Assembly (NCBI GenBank): GCA_005801205.1 | Contig: SYDJ01000173.1 | Location: forward strand, 1 to 43,950 | Source: Gammaproteobacteria bacterium | Lineage (GTDB): Bacteria > Pseudomonadota > Gammaproteobacteria > Pseudomonadales > Cellvibrionaceae | Length of the DNA stretch: 43,950 nucleotides | Direction: 5' to 3' | Shown: piece after piece, positions 33,347 through 40,593 of the stretch | Position numbering within the stretch: the stretch's first letter is position 1 | Layout of the letters: the number at the start of each line of letters is the position of its first letter | The notes under the pieces: model-generated | What the model was told of the DNA's origin: nothing | Seen by the model: only the letters and a program-made list of their open reading frames with translations | Database searches by the model: none | Program-made: the position numbers and the translations under genes

Positions 33347-35155
33347 TTATTGTTTTCTGTATTCATCGCCAATTTTTTGAATACGTGTTTCGCTTTGTTC
33401 TAATTGATTTTGCCAAGTATCGCTATCCACAACGATTGGACGCAACAGAATTACCAACTCAGTTTTTGAGCTCGCTTTATTTCTAGTGCGGAACAAACTA
33501 TTTACCAAAGGAATATCGCCCAACAGAGGGCGCTTACCATCCACTTTGTTTTTGCTCTCTTGCATTAAACCGCCAAGTACTATCACTTGGCCATTTTTGG
33601 CTTTTACAATGCTATCGGATTCACGGATTCCACGCAGAGCTAAAGGTAAGGAGAAATCTTGATCACCTACCGTAAAGTTTTTTTGCTGATCAGTAACGTC
33701 ACTCACCACGGGGTGAATATGTAAAACCACTTCGCCATCTTCGGCAATTTGCGGGGTAACATCCAGCGCTATGCCGCTAAAGAACGGTGAAAGTTCTATA
33801 TTGGGCGTGCTTGAAACAGATGTGGCGTTAGATGTAGTGTTATTGGAAATGCCCGTTACAAAATACTCATCTGAGCCCACACGAATCACGGCCTTTTGAT
33901 TATTCACTGTAGAAACGCGAGGACTAGAAAGAACTTGTACCGAACCCTGTGTCTCTAATAATGAAAGGACTTTGGTGATATCCTGAACTTTTAAAAGCGA
34001 TGAAAAAGTACCACCAATGGCTTCACGTACATCTATTTGCTGAATAGTTTCGCCGCCATCCTTATCAGTCAGTACAATAGAGCGCTTTAAATTCCTAAAC
34101 TCATTTACCTCGGCTTTGGTTCCATCAACGCCTATAGCAAAACCATCTGATATATTTTTAGCATGCGCTAATTGGCCGCTAATTGCTCCCCAATTTACCC
34201 CCGCCTCAAAACCTTCGCTTAAACGCACTTCTAAAATTTTTGCTTCTAGAATAACTTGACGCTTTACACTCAGCTCTGAACGTTCTAAAAATTCGCGTAC
34301 AGCACTTAATTCACTCGGCAATGCTTTCACCACAATCATGCCTGCTTGGGGTGATATGGTAACTGAGCGGCTAGCGCTTTCACCGCCAATAATAGAGGTT
34401 ATTGTACTGTGTAAACTTGACCAGAAATCCGTATGATTTAAGGTCTGAACCCGAGAGCCAGGAGTAATGCCTTGGCCGCCGCCGGAGGATTTATTTTTCT
34501 CGGCAGATTCCAACATGCCTAATAAATTTGCAGTGTCGCCGCTACTTCCCGAGCTACCGCCTGAACCGCCACCGCTACTTCCACCACCATTTTGGCCACT
34601 GGATTGCGCGCGCCCTACTAACACAGCTGTATCTGAAACGCCTACACGTTGAACATCTAAATAGTTGATATGAAATACTTGCGTTCTCAACGCATTGGCA
34701 TAAATAGTGTAAATACCGTGGTCTTGTTTGTATTCATAACCATAAATATCGCGAGTTACACGCAAGACATCTGCAATAGTAACATCTTTCAAATCGAGAG
34801 AAATTGTACCGGTAACTTCAGGGTGAACAACTACATTAACGCCCGTGCCATTCACTAAACCCAAGAAAAAATCTTTCGCGTGTACAGCTCGCACAGACAC
34901 ATCAAAACGCTCGGTCACTTTTTTACCGCTGCCGGTTTTAATGGTGTTGTTATCTAACAGCGCTTTAGTCACTTCATCGGGCACTACTGCTTTTTTATTG
35001 CGTTCAGCCTGCTCTGCCACAATTGCGGTCATTTCATTTTCTACGGCAATTTTTTTATTGCCGTTATTTGAGCAGCTATTGGTTAATACCATTGCAGTAA
35101 GAGCGAGCGGTATAACCGCACAGCGAACCAAAACTCTATTATCTTTTAATGGCAT
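33347..35155 (-). CDS. mshL: MSHA outer-membrane secretin MshL
   Basis: 602 residues from ATG 35155. Three possible starts lie within 21 bases; this one has GGAG eight bases upstream, while ATG 35161 is too close to it. The N-terminus looks like a lipoprotein signal ('PLALTAMVLTNSC', Cys ~28). Then a secretin/TonB short N-terminal domain (~85-150, 'ISLDLKDVTIADVLRVTRDIYGYEY'), a Gly/Ser-rich flexible loop (~180-205), and the secretin beta-domain (~290-590) with 'EVNEFRNLKRSI', 'TVNNQKAVIRVG', 'VTPQIAEDGEVVLHIHPVVS' and the closing 'GDIPLVNSLFRTRNKASSKTELVILLRP'. It forms the outer-membrane channel for the pilus. Confidence 0.95.
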   Translation of the reverse strand: MPLKDNRVLVRCAVIPLALTAMVLTNSCSNNGNKKIAVENEMTAIVAEQAERNKKAVVPDEVTKALLDNNTIKTGSGKKVTERFDVSVRAVHAKDFFLGLVNGTGVNVVVHPEVTGTISLDLKDVTIADVLRVTRDIYGYEYKQDHGIYTIYANALRTQVFHINYLDVQRVGVSDTAVLVGRAQSSGQNGGGSSGGGSGGSSGSSGDTANLLGMLESAEKNKSSGGGQGITPGSRVQTLNHTDFWSSLHSTITSIIGGESASRSVTISPQAGMIVVKALPSELSAVREFLERSELSVKRQVILEAKILEVRLSEGFEAGVNWGAISGQLAHAKNISDGFAIGVDGTKAEVNEFRNLKRSIVLTDKDGGETIQQIDVREAIGGTFSSLLKVQDITKVLSLLETQGSVQVLSSPRVSTVNNQKAVIRVGSDEYFVTGISNNTTSNATSVSSTPNIELSPFFSGIALDVTPQIAEDGEVVLHIHPVVSDVTDQQKNFTVGDQDFSLPLALRGIRESDSIVKAKNGQVIVLGGLMQESKNKVDGKRPLLGDIPLVNSLFRTRNKASSKTELVILLRPIVVDSDTWQNQLEQSETRIQKIGDEYRKQ

Positions 35156-35176
35156 AGCCATAACTCCGAAAAACAA

Positions 35177-35500
35177 TTATTTGCGAATAATCGTGCTGTT
35201 TAAGGGCACACGCCAGACTCTTCCATTTTGTTGCAGGGTTACTGCATCTGCATCAATCTTTTTAATCTGTGCACCCACACCTTTTAAGGTTTGGCTTTCT
35301 TGCAATACTTGGCCATTAATAATGGCGACTTTTCTGTCACTGGAAATTAAAATACTGGTCAACTTTATAGTTTCTTGAGTACTGCCTGCAGCGCCGCCAG
35401 CTACCGCCACAAAATTCAACGGTTTGGTTGGATCTGGTGTTTGCGCGTGCGCAGGCAAAGCCAACAAACAAAAAATAATTATTTGAGTGCGTTTAAACAC
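35177..35500 (-). CDS. mshK: MSHA biogenesis protein MshK (PilP-like)
   Basis: 107 residues with a signal peptide ('MFKRTQIIIFCLLALPAHAQ'). 'DPTKPLNF' right after cleavage and the small beta-domain 'KLTSILISSDRKVAIINGQVLQESQTLKGVGAQIKKI' match MshK, a PilP/GspC-like periplasmic connector between the inner-membrane complex and the secretin. The start overlaps mshJ by 8 bases; the stop lies about 20 bases before mshL. Confidence 0.9.
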   Translation of the reverse strand: MFKRTQIIIFCLLALPAHAQTPDPTKPLNFVAVAGGAAGSTQETIKLTSILISSDRKVAIINGQVLQESQTLKGVGAQIKKIDADAVTLQQNGRVWRVPLNSTIIRK

Positions 35501-36194
35501 CGAACAATCCCTCTTCTGAACTCAGGGTATAAACCCGCAAGATCACTTCCGCATTGGGATAATGATCAACGCTGTAATTCAAATCCTGCCAGTAAAAACG
35601 CCATGGCAGACGCTCAAGCGCAATTAAAAACTGTACAATTTGGTTATAACTACCTGACACCCGCAACTCAACCACATGCTGAAACACCCCTGCCCTTGTT
35701 TCTTCGCTTACTGGCGTTGGTTGTGCATTATTTGCTGTTGTTAATGCAACAAATTGCAATTCTTTTGCCGGTAGAGTTTTAACTTCTAAAAGTGTTAGCT
35801 GCGAGGTTTTTTCCAGCACTTCTTGCAACGCTTGCGGCAATTGATCGGCCTTAATTAAATTTTGCGAAACGCTTTGCAGTTGACTTTCAAGCCCACTGAT
35901 ATCCGATTGTAATTGGATAATTTGCGCTTTCTTTTGTTTATCGGGATCGTTTAATAGACTCTGTGTTGCAGCAGCAATTTGTGTTTGCATGGCGGTGCGC
36001 TGTGTAGTCAATAGATCCAGTTGACTGCGAGCCTCTTGTGTGTGTTTATCAATGGAAGACTGCACCACAAAATTCCACAACATAAACACAAAGGCTAATA
36101 CGGTAAAAAAGATAAGCGCGCGCTCACGTATAACACGTGCATCAATTTTTTCTTGTAGCTGAATCAACGCATCTAACTTTAGAGACTCAAACAT
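35493..36194 (-). CDS. mshJ: MSHA biogenesis protein MshJ (PilO-like)
   Basis: 233 residues. A short cytoplasmic N-terminus, one membrane span ('ALIFFTVLAFVFMLWNFVVQ', ~25-45), a long coiled coil (~50-115), and a periplasmic ferredoxin-like domain with 'FQHVVELRVSGSYNQIVQFLIALERLPWRFYWQDLNY', the PilO/GspM signature. It pairs with the PilN-like protein encoded just upstream, sharing TAATG at the junction. It is part of the inner-membrane alignment complex. Confidence 0.9.
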   Translation of the reverse strand: MFESLKLDALIQLQEKIDARVIRERALIFFTVLAFVFMLWNFVVQSSIDKHTQEARSQLDLLTTQRTAMQTQIAAATQSLLNDPDKQKKAQIIQLQSDISGLESQLQSVSQNLIKADQLPQALQEVLEKTSQLTLLEVKTLPAKELQFVALTTANNAQPTPVSEETRAGVFQHVVELRVSGSYNQIVQFLIALERLPWRFYWQDLNYSVDHYPNAEVILRVYTLSSEEGLFGV

Positions 36195-36814
36195 TAGCGT
36201 GCGCCTCCTGCTGTAGTATTTTTATCGTCTTTGGCTTTAGCCAAACTAAACTTTAATAAGCCGCCCTGCTCTGTATCGCGCTCTATATTCAGCACACCAA
36301 AACCAACCTCGGCAAAACTGGGATCTTTGCGTAACCGCTGTAAATAGAAGGGAATTTGATCTGCACTGCGAGTCAAACCAGTCAACTCCGCATACTTCCC
36401 ACCGCGCTGCAACGAGAAACTTTCAACAGAAATAGTATTTAAAGAGGCTTGCGACAAAGCATTTAGCTGCATTGAAAAACCCTTGTCATTCCCCAAATCC
36501 TGACGCGAAATCATTGCCAGAATTTGCTGGTGGCGCTGCACATTTTTTTGCAACTGAGTAATTTTTGCATCTAACTCAACGCTCGCAAGTGCCGGCTTTT
36601 GAGCCGTAAGTACTTTCAATTGCGCCTGTATTGCTGCTTGCGCTTTTTGCTCTGCCGCCAACTCTTGTTGCAGTAGGCCATACTGATGATTGGAATAAAC
36701 CGAATAGCACAGTAATAAAATTAAAAAAGCCAAGCCACCCCAAAGCATATGTATGGCGCGCAGAGGTTGACGGTTGGGGCGAAATTCTGGCAAATATAAA
36801 TTGATCTGTTGCAT
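36194..36814 (-). CDS. PilN-like MSHA assembly protein (second MshI-type subunit)
   Basis: 206 residues. 'MQQINLYLPEFRP' at the N-terminus is the PilN hallmark that docks into the PilM-like partner (MshI). One membrane span follows ('MLWGGLAFLILLLCYSVYS', ~23-41), then a coiled coil (~45-95) and a periplasmic domain ('VESFSLQRGGKYAELTGLTRSADQIPFYLQRL'). It is often named MshI2 in annotated loci; I leave the symbol blank because naming varies. Both junctions use TAATG overlaps, so it is tightly coupled with mshI and mshJ. Confidence 0.88.
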   Translation of the reverse strand: MQQINLYLPEFRPNRQPLRAIHMLWGGLAFLILLLCYSVYSNHQYGLLQQELAAEQKAQAAIQAQLKVLTAQKPALASVELDAKITQLQKNVQRHQQILAMISRQDLGNDKGFSMQLNALSQASLNTISVESFSLQRGGKYAELTGLTRSADQIPFYLQRLRKDPSFAEVGFGVLNIERDTEQGGLLKFSLAKAKDDKNTTAGGAR

Positions 36815-37743
36815 TAGGTTGCCCCCACTGCTTCTTCACGCAGGGCTGCACCTAAGGCTAGCAAACACAATGAAAGGCTATGTTCTTGCGAATCTTTACC
36901 CAACTGCACGCCAGCTTCAATATTAAATAATTCAATTTTAACGGCGAGGCTGTTGCGAATCTCTGGCGTAAGTTTATCGGCGGTAACATTTTCACCGCAG
37001 ATATAAACATGACTTGGAGGCGTTTGGCGCATTTGGCGTTCAAAATAATCCAGTGAGCGTTGCAACTCTAACACCAACGCATCGCCTGGTAAGTCATCTA
37101 ACAAACCAGCATTGTATGCGAGCGAAAACTGACGCGATAAATACACATTCCCATCGCGAATAATTTGTAAACTGCCACCGCCCTGCCCTAATTTCACCAA
37201 GGCGATACCACGCTTAGTATCGCAGCAAGATTGTGCCAAGTTGCGCAGCACGAGTTCAGGAATATCAATTGCCTGCAGCGCTAAATTAGCCTCTTTAGCG
37301 CGGGTGATAAGCTGTATCACATTATTGCGCTGCGCCACTACGGCGTAAGCCATTCGACTGGTGCCTCGAGCACTGTCTTCCGGCAACAAAAAAGCCTCCA
37401 GAACTGCATCAGCAATAGGATATTGAATTAAATCTTTTACTCGCCAGCGCAAAGCTTCAGCAAGTTCTTCAGGCGGGACCTTAGGCGCTTCACCTAACAA
37501 GAGTTGATAAGTACCGCTACTCATCACAATATTACAGGGGACTTTTTGTAAACCGAGTTTAGCTAAACGAGCGCGCAATAAATCCGCCGCGCTTACACTG
37601 CTATCCACAGGAATAAATTCAGAATAATTTAACAGCGGTTGCTGGGTTGGCATTCGCTTTATATGGGCGAAAGCAACACCTTCGGAGGAAAATTCAACAC
37701 CGATCACTTCGTTTGTTCGCGATTTTGCACTGAACCAGTTCAA
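36814..37743 (-). CDS. mshI: MSHA biogenesis protein MshI (PilM-like, actin fold)
   Basis: 309 residues, first gene of the MSHA transcript. Start is a TTG at 37743 with AAGAGG seven bases upstream; an in-frame TGA nine codons earlier excludes a longer protein. The cytoplasmic PilM/FtsA-like fold is suggested by 'VIGVEFSSEGVAFAHIK' (phosphate-1-like strand), 'GIALVKLGQGGGSLQIIRDGNVYLSRQFSLAY' (phosphate-2 region) and 'SHVYICGEN'. By analogy with PilM it binds the cytoplasmic tail of the PilN-like partner. The TTG start may hold expression of the assembly platform low compared with the pilin gene. Confidence 0.9.
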   Translation of the reverse strand: MNWFSAKSRTNEVIGVEFSSEGVAFAHIKRMPTQQPLLNYSEFIPVDSSVSAADLLRARLAKLGLQKVPCNIVMSSGTYQLLLGEAPKVPPEELAEALRWRVKDLIQYPIADAVLEAFLLPEDSARGTSRMAYAVVAQRNNVIQLITRAKEANLALQAIDIPELVLRNLAQSCCDTKRGIALVKLGQGGGSLQIIRDGNVYLSRQFSLAYNAGLLDDLPGDALVLELQRSLDYFERQMRQTPPSHVYICGENVTADKLTPEIRNSLAVKIELFNIEAGVQLGKDSQEHSLSLCLLALGAALREEAVGAT

Positions 37744-37822
37744 GCGAGTGCCTCTTAACGCTGAGTATCAAGGGGAAAGTAAGATTTTTCTTGGGTGGAT
37801 TTAACAACAAATTTACCGACCA

Positions 37823-37870
37823 CCTAATAACTCTTCTTTATAATTGCCTAATAACTCTTCTTTATAATTG
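37823..37870. repeat. Perfect 24-bp tandem duplication between mshI and trmL
   Basis: Two identical 24-base units (37823-37846 and 37847-37870) begin CCTAATAACTC and end TTTATAATTG. Each contains a TATAAT box on the plus strand, so the duplication doubles a candidate -10 element about 60-90 bases before trmL. It lies about 80-130 bases upstream of mshI on the other strand and so could also affect that promoter. Confidence 0.9.
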
Positions 37871-37926
37871 AGAGCATAAACATAACCTTAACCATGACCT
37901 TAGACCATAAAAGGTAAAAACGCCAA

Positions 37927-38406
37927 ATGTTTCATATTGTTTTGTTTGAACCAGAAATCCCACCCAACACGGGAAATATCATCCGCTTAGCGGCCAATAC
38001 CGGCTGCCAGCTTCATCTAATAGAGCCATTAGGTTTTAAATTAGACGAAAAGAGCGTTAATCGTGCAGGCCTAGATTATGCCGAAGCACAAAACCTCAAG
38101 GGATATAAAGGATGGGAGGATTTTTTGACCAAGCAGCAGCCCAGCCGAATCTTTGCCTTAAGTACCAAAGGCACTCACTGCCATAGTGATGCACGTTTTC
38201 AAGCGGGCGATTATTTACTCTTTGGCCCAGAAACTCGCGGCCTACCTGCTAACATTCGCGAATCGCTGCCGCAAGATCAAGTATTACGAATTCCTATGGC
38301 ACCCAACAGCCGAAGTATGAATCTCTCCAACTCTGTTGCAGTGATGGTGTTTGAAGCTTGGCGACAGCTGAATTATGCCGGTGCGCTGGATGTTTCGAAG
38401 CCCTAA
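37927..38406 (+). CDS. trmL: tRNA (cytidine(34)-2'-O)-methyltransferase TrmL
   Basis: 159 residues, the standard single SPOUT-domain length. It 2'-O-methylates the wobble base of tRNA-Leu (CAA and cmnm5UAA) with SAM. Signatures: '[20 protein letters not shown]' (motif 1 with substrate Arg), 'VNRAGLDY', '[10 protein letters not shown]' (motif 2) and '[20 protein letters not shown]' (motif 3, the knot that binds SAM). It is divergent from the MSHA locus and is not part of it. Confidence 0.96.
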   Translation: MFHIVLFEPEIPPNTGNIIRLAANTGCQLHLIEPLGFKLDEKSVNRAGLDYAEAQNLKGYKGWEDFLTKQQPSRIFALSTKGTHCHSDARFQAGDYLLFGPETRGLPANIRESLPQDQVLRIPMAPNSRSMNLSNSVAVMVFEAWRQLNYAGALDVSKP

Positions 38407-38440
38407 GAATTCACCATTAATAAATAGAGAGACTAAGAGT

Positions 38441-38468
38441 TTAGCTTCGCGCCCAAAAACATTATGAT
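38441..38468 (+). promoter_or_regulatory. Probable sigma70 promoter of the flavodoxin pair
   Basis: TTAGCT (38441-38446), a 16-base spacer and TATGAT (38463-38468, five of six matches) lie 30 bases before the mioC-like ATG, downstream of the trmL stop. Confidence 0.5.
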
Positions 38469-38497
38469 GCGGCCATTCTAGTTAACGAGTTTTTGTC

Positions 38498-38944
38498 ATG
38501 GCATTCATTCAAATTCTGATCGGCAGTATTTACGGCGGGGCCGAACAAGTGGCCGAAATCGCTGCCGAACAATTGCGCGAACGTGGGCACAACGTTGCGC
38601 TCAACACCTACGCCCGCGCTGAAGACCTCACGCGGGACGCCGATGAAATCCTGCTGCTCTGCCACTCCAATACTGGCTCAGGAGAACTGCCGGATAATAT
38701 TCAACCTATCTACCTGCATATCACCCGCGATTACCCGCGCATTGCCGGCAGGCGCTATGGCGTAATCAATCTAGGTGATAGCAGCTACAGCACCTTTAAT
38801 GATGCTGGCCGTATGCTAGATGAAGCCTTTGCCGACTTGGGCGCCGTGCGTATCGGCGAGCCTTTAGTATTGGATGCCTGCAGTGGGGATAACCCCGAAA
38901 CCCTCACCCGCGACTGGGTGAAAGCATGGGCGACCCTACTATGA
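38498..38944 (+). CDS. mioC: MioC-like short-chain flavodoxin
   Basis: 148 residues, matching E. coli MioC in length. It should bind FMN: the phosphate loop is 'LIGSIYGGAEQVAE' (~7-20), and the isoalloxazine-contact loops are 'CHSNTGSGELPDNI' (~52-65) and 'NLGDSSYSTFNDAG' (~90-103). MioC-type flavodoxins are small electron carriers, linked in E. coli to biotin synthase activity. The stop shares ATGA with the next gene, so the two flavodoxins are made together. Confidence 0.85.
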   Translation: MAFIQILIGSIYGGAEQVAEIAAEQLRERGHNVALNTYARAEDLTRDADEILLLCHSNTGSGELPDNIQPIYLHITRDYPRIAGRRYGVINLGDSSYSTFNDAGRMLDEAFADLGAVRIGEPLVLDACSGDNPETLTRDWVKAWATLL

Positions 38945-39465
38945 CTAACCGCGCGCTTATTGGCCTGTTTTACGGCAGCTCCACCTGTTATACCGAAATG
39001 GCCGGCGAGAAAATTCGCGCACAACTCGGCGAAGAGTTAGTCGATCTTTTCAACATTAATACCACGCCGATTATTACCGCCGAATTTTACGATTACTTAA
39101 TTCTTGGCATTCCCACTTGGGACTATGGTGAATTGCAGGAAGATTGGGAAGAAATTTGGGATGACATCAACGAAGTTGACTTCACCGGCAAGAAAGTCGC
39201 TATCTACGGCCTTGGCGATCAAATCGGCTACCCCGAATGGTTTCAAGATGCCATGGGTTACTTGCACAGCAAAGTAGTCGCTCGCGGCGCAATTCCCTGC
39301 GGTTACTGGTCTATCGAAGATTACAAATACGAAGCCTCCAAAGCTCATACGCCAGATGGGGCTCAGTTTGTGGGTTTAGCCTTAGATGAAGAAAACGAAT
39401 TTAGTAGAACCGCTGAACGTGTTGCCGCTTGGTGTGCGCAGATTCGTGGGGAGTTTGGGATATAA
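38941..39465 (+). CDS. fldB: Long-chain flavodoxin FldB
   Basis: 174 residues from ATG 38941 (ATGA overlap with the upstream gene; an ATG at 38926 would add five residues). It aligns strongly with E. coli FldB: 'GLFYGSSTCYTEMAGEKI' (FMN phosphate loop, with the atypical SSTCYTE), 'YLILGIPTWDYGELQEDWEE' with the flavin-stacking Trp, 'VAIYGLGDQIGYPEWFQDAMG' with the second aromatic Tyr, and 'FVGLALDEENE'. It is an electron carrier, in some bacteria induced under oxidative stress. It is followed by a strong bidirectional terminator. Confidence 0.93.
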   Translation: MTNRALIGLFYGSSTCYTEMAGEKIRAQLGEELVDLFNINTTPIITAEFYDYLILGIPTWDYGELQEDWEEIWDDINEVDFTGKKVAIYGLGDQIGYPEWFQDAMGYLHSKVVARGAIPCGYWSIEDYKYEASKAHTPDGAQFVGLALDEENEFSRTAERVAAWCAQIRGEFGI

Positions 39466-39502
39466 AAAAGCCAGCCGTTAGTGTGGCTGGCTTCATTTTT
39501 TT
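39464..39502. terminator. Strong bidirectional terminator
   Basis: The stem AAGCCAGCC / GGCTGGCTT (39468-39476, 39485-39493) has an 8-base loop. An A-run lies to its left and CATTTTTTT to its right. It serves fldB on the plus strand and the PEP-CTERM gene (stop at 39504) on the minus strand. Confidence 0.92.
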
Positions 39503-39503
39503 A

Positions 39504-40337
39504 TTAATTTTTAACGCCAACCGCTCGAAAACGGAACAGCAATAATGTTAGCAACCCAACAATAAGTAAAACTGCGCCAGATGGTTCAGGTACAGTCACT
39601 ACAGGCGGGCGAGCAAGTACGCGAATTTTGAAATCTTCAATTTCGCCTTGGTGTAACCAGCCATCTGGTCCCATTTTGTTAATATCACCAGCAACTGCTT
39701 GCCAAGTCCAATTTTTAGATGGGTCTTGATAATCTATCCCACCTAATGACGCGTCACATGTAACTCGAGTACGCAGGAATAGATCGCCAATTTGAGTATT
39801 TTCAGATAAATAGAACTCCGAGAAAAACGTCGTTTTAATCCAGTCATTAGCCGCACCATTAACCCAATGGCGAGTGTTATATGCATTTGAACCATTTGGT
39901 ATTGGATCATCTGGAGTACCCTTAAGCCAATAATCTGACTCAGTGGCTTTAGTATATTTGTCAGAAAATATCATTTCGTTTGATGACCATGAACCATTAC
40001 CATCCATATCAAACCAACTACGGATTGGATCAAATACATGCCCACCAATGTTGTGCGATACAAGTTCGTATTTAAAGGTAATCGTTTGACCTATTGTGAC
40101 ATCACCATGACCAAAAGTATTACCGCCATCTATTGACCAAGAAACACCATCATCAACTCCATACTGATCCCCTAACCGCTGATAGTCACCGGTAGAAGAC
40201 GATGCTTGGCTATAAGGAGCAGGTGCATTTGATAAATCTGCGTAACCAAATGGGCTGGCCAGCACAGACGCCGGAGCCCCAAAACATAGCAACAACGCAG
40301 TACAAATAAGTGGTTTTTTAAACTGAGGAGCACGCAT
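39504..40337 (-). CDS. Exported PEP-CTERM protein with a GEVED-like domain
   Basis: 277 residues. Signal peptide 'FKKPLICTALLLCFGAPASVLAS' (cleavage near 28). The mature domain has a Ca-site-like 'FDMDGNGSWSSNEMIF' and a late 'HQGEIEDFKIRV', the GEVED-type motif of secreted bacterial proteins. The C-terminus is a PEP-CTERM sorting signal: 'VPEPSG', a hydrophobic span 'AVLLIVGLLTLLLF' and the basic tail 'RFRAVGVKN'. Such signals are processed by exosortase, usually in species making exopolysaccharide. No exosortase gene is in the window. Function of the mature domain is unknown. It is a single-gene unit between two terminators. Confidence 0.85.
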   Translation of the reverse strand: MRAPQFKKPLICTALLLCFGAPASVLASPFGYADLSNAPAPYSQASSSTGDYQRLGDQYGVDDGVSWSIDGGNTFGHGDVTIGQTITFKYELVSHNIGGHVFDPIRSWFDMDGNGSWSSNEMIFSDKYTKATESDYWLKGTPDDPIPNGSNAYNTRHWVNGAANDWIKTTFFSEFYLSENTQIGDLFLRTRVTCDASLGGIDYQDPSKNWTWQAVAGDINKMGPDGWLHQGEIEDFKIRVLARPPVVTVPEPSGAVLLIVGLLTLLLFRFRAVGVKN

Positions 40338-40388
40338 GAAGATTTTACCTATTAGGTTGTGGTTTTAAGACACCAATATATTTAAAAG

Positions 40389-40455
40389 TAGTCACTTTTC
40401 GCTACTCATATTCAGCACCAACACGTACTGAAGGTTTATTGACGTAAAGTGACTA
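40389..40455. promoter_or_regulatory. Widely spaced perfect inverted repeat upstream of the PEP-CTERM gene
   Basis: Arms TAGTCACTTT (40389-40398) and AAAGTGACTA (40446-40455) are exact 10-bp reverse complements separated by 47 bases. They lie 52-118 bases upstream of the PEP-CTERM start. Two copies of one binding site in opposite orientation, allowing a DNA loop or dimer binding, is the simplest reading. Confidence 0.5.
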
Positions 40456-40517
40456 GCCTAATAATCAAAAAATACAAAAGAATTACCTGCGTACAGGAGG
40501 ATCAATAGAAAAAATCA

Positions 40518-40550
40518 ATAAAAAAAAGCCAAGCCGCTGAGCGATTTGGC
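40518..40550 (-). terminator. Terminator after the GH3 gene
   Basis: On the minus strand the stem GCCAA..CGC / GCG..TTGGC (40550-40528) has a TCA loop and a two-base internal loop, and is followed by eight T's. It lies 44 bases past the GH3 stop. Confidence 0.8.
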
Positions 40551-40593
40551 CTTAGTTTTAAACAAACCTTTATGCAGGTTTCGTGACTACAAC

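Noticed and set aside
34845-35782. Two plus-strand open frames (177 and 135 codons) opposite mshL, mshK and mshJ
   Set aside because: They cross several real, tightly overlapped msh gene boundaries on the other strand and show no recognisable domains.
37823-37870. CRISPR-like array
   Set aside because: Only two directly adjacent identical 24-bp units with no spacers; it is a simple tandem duplication. No CRISPR array or cas gene is seen anywhere in the window.
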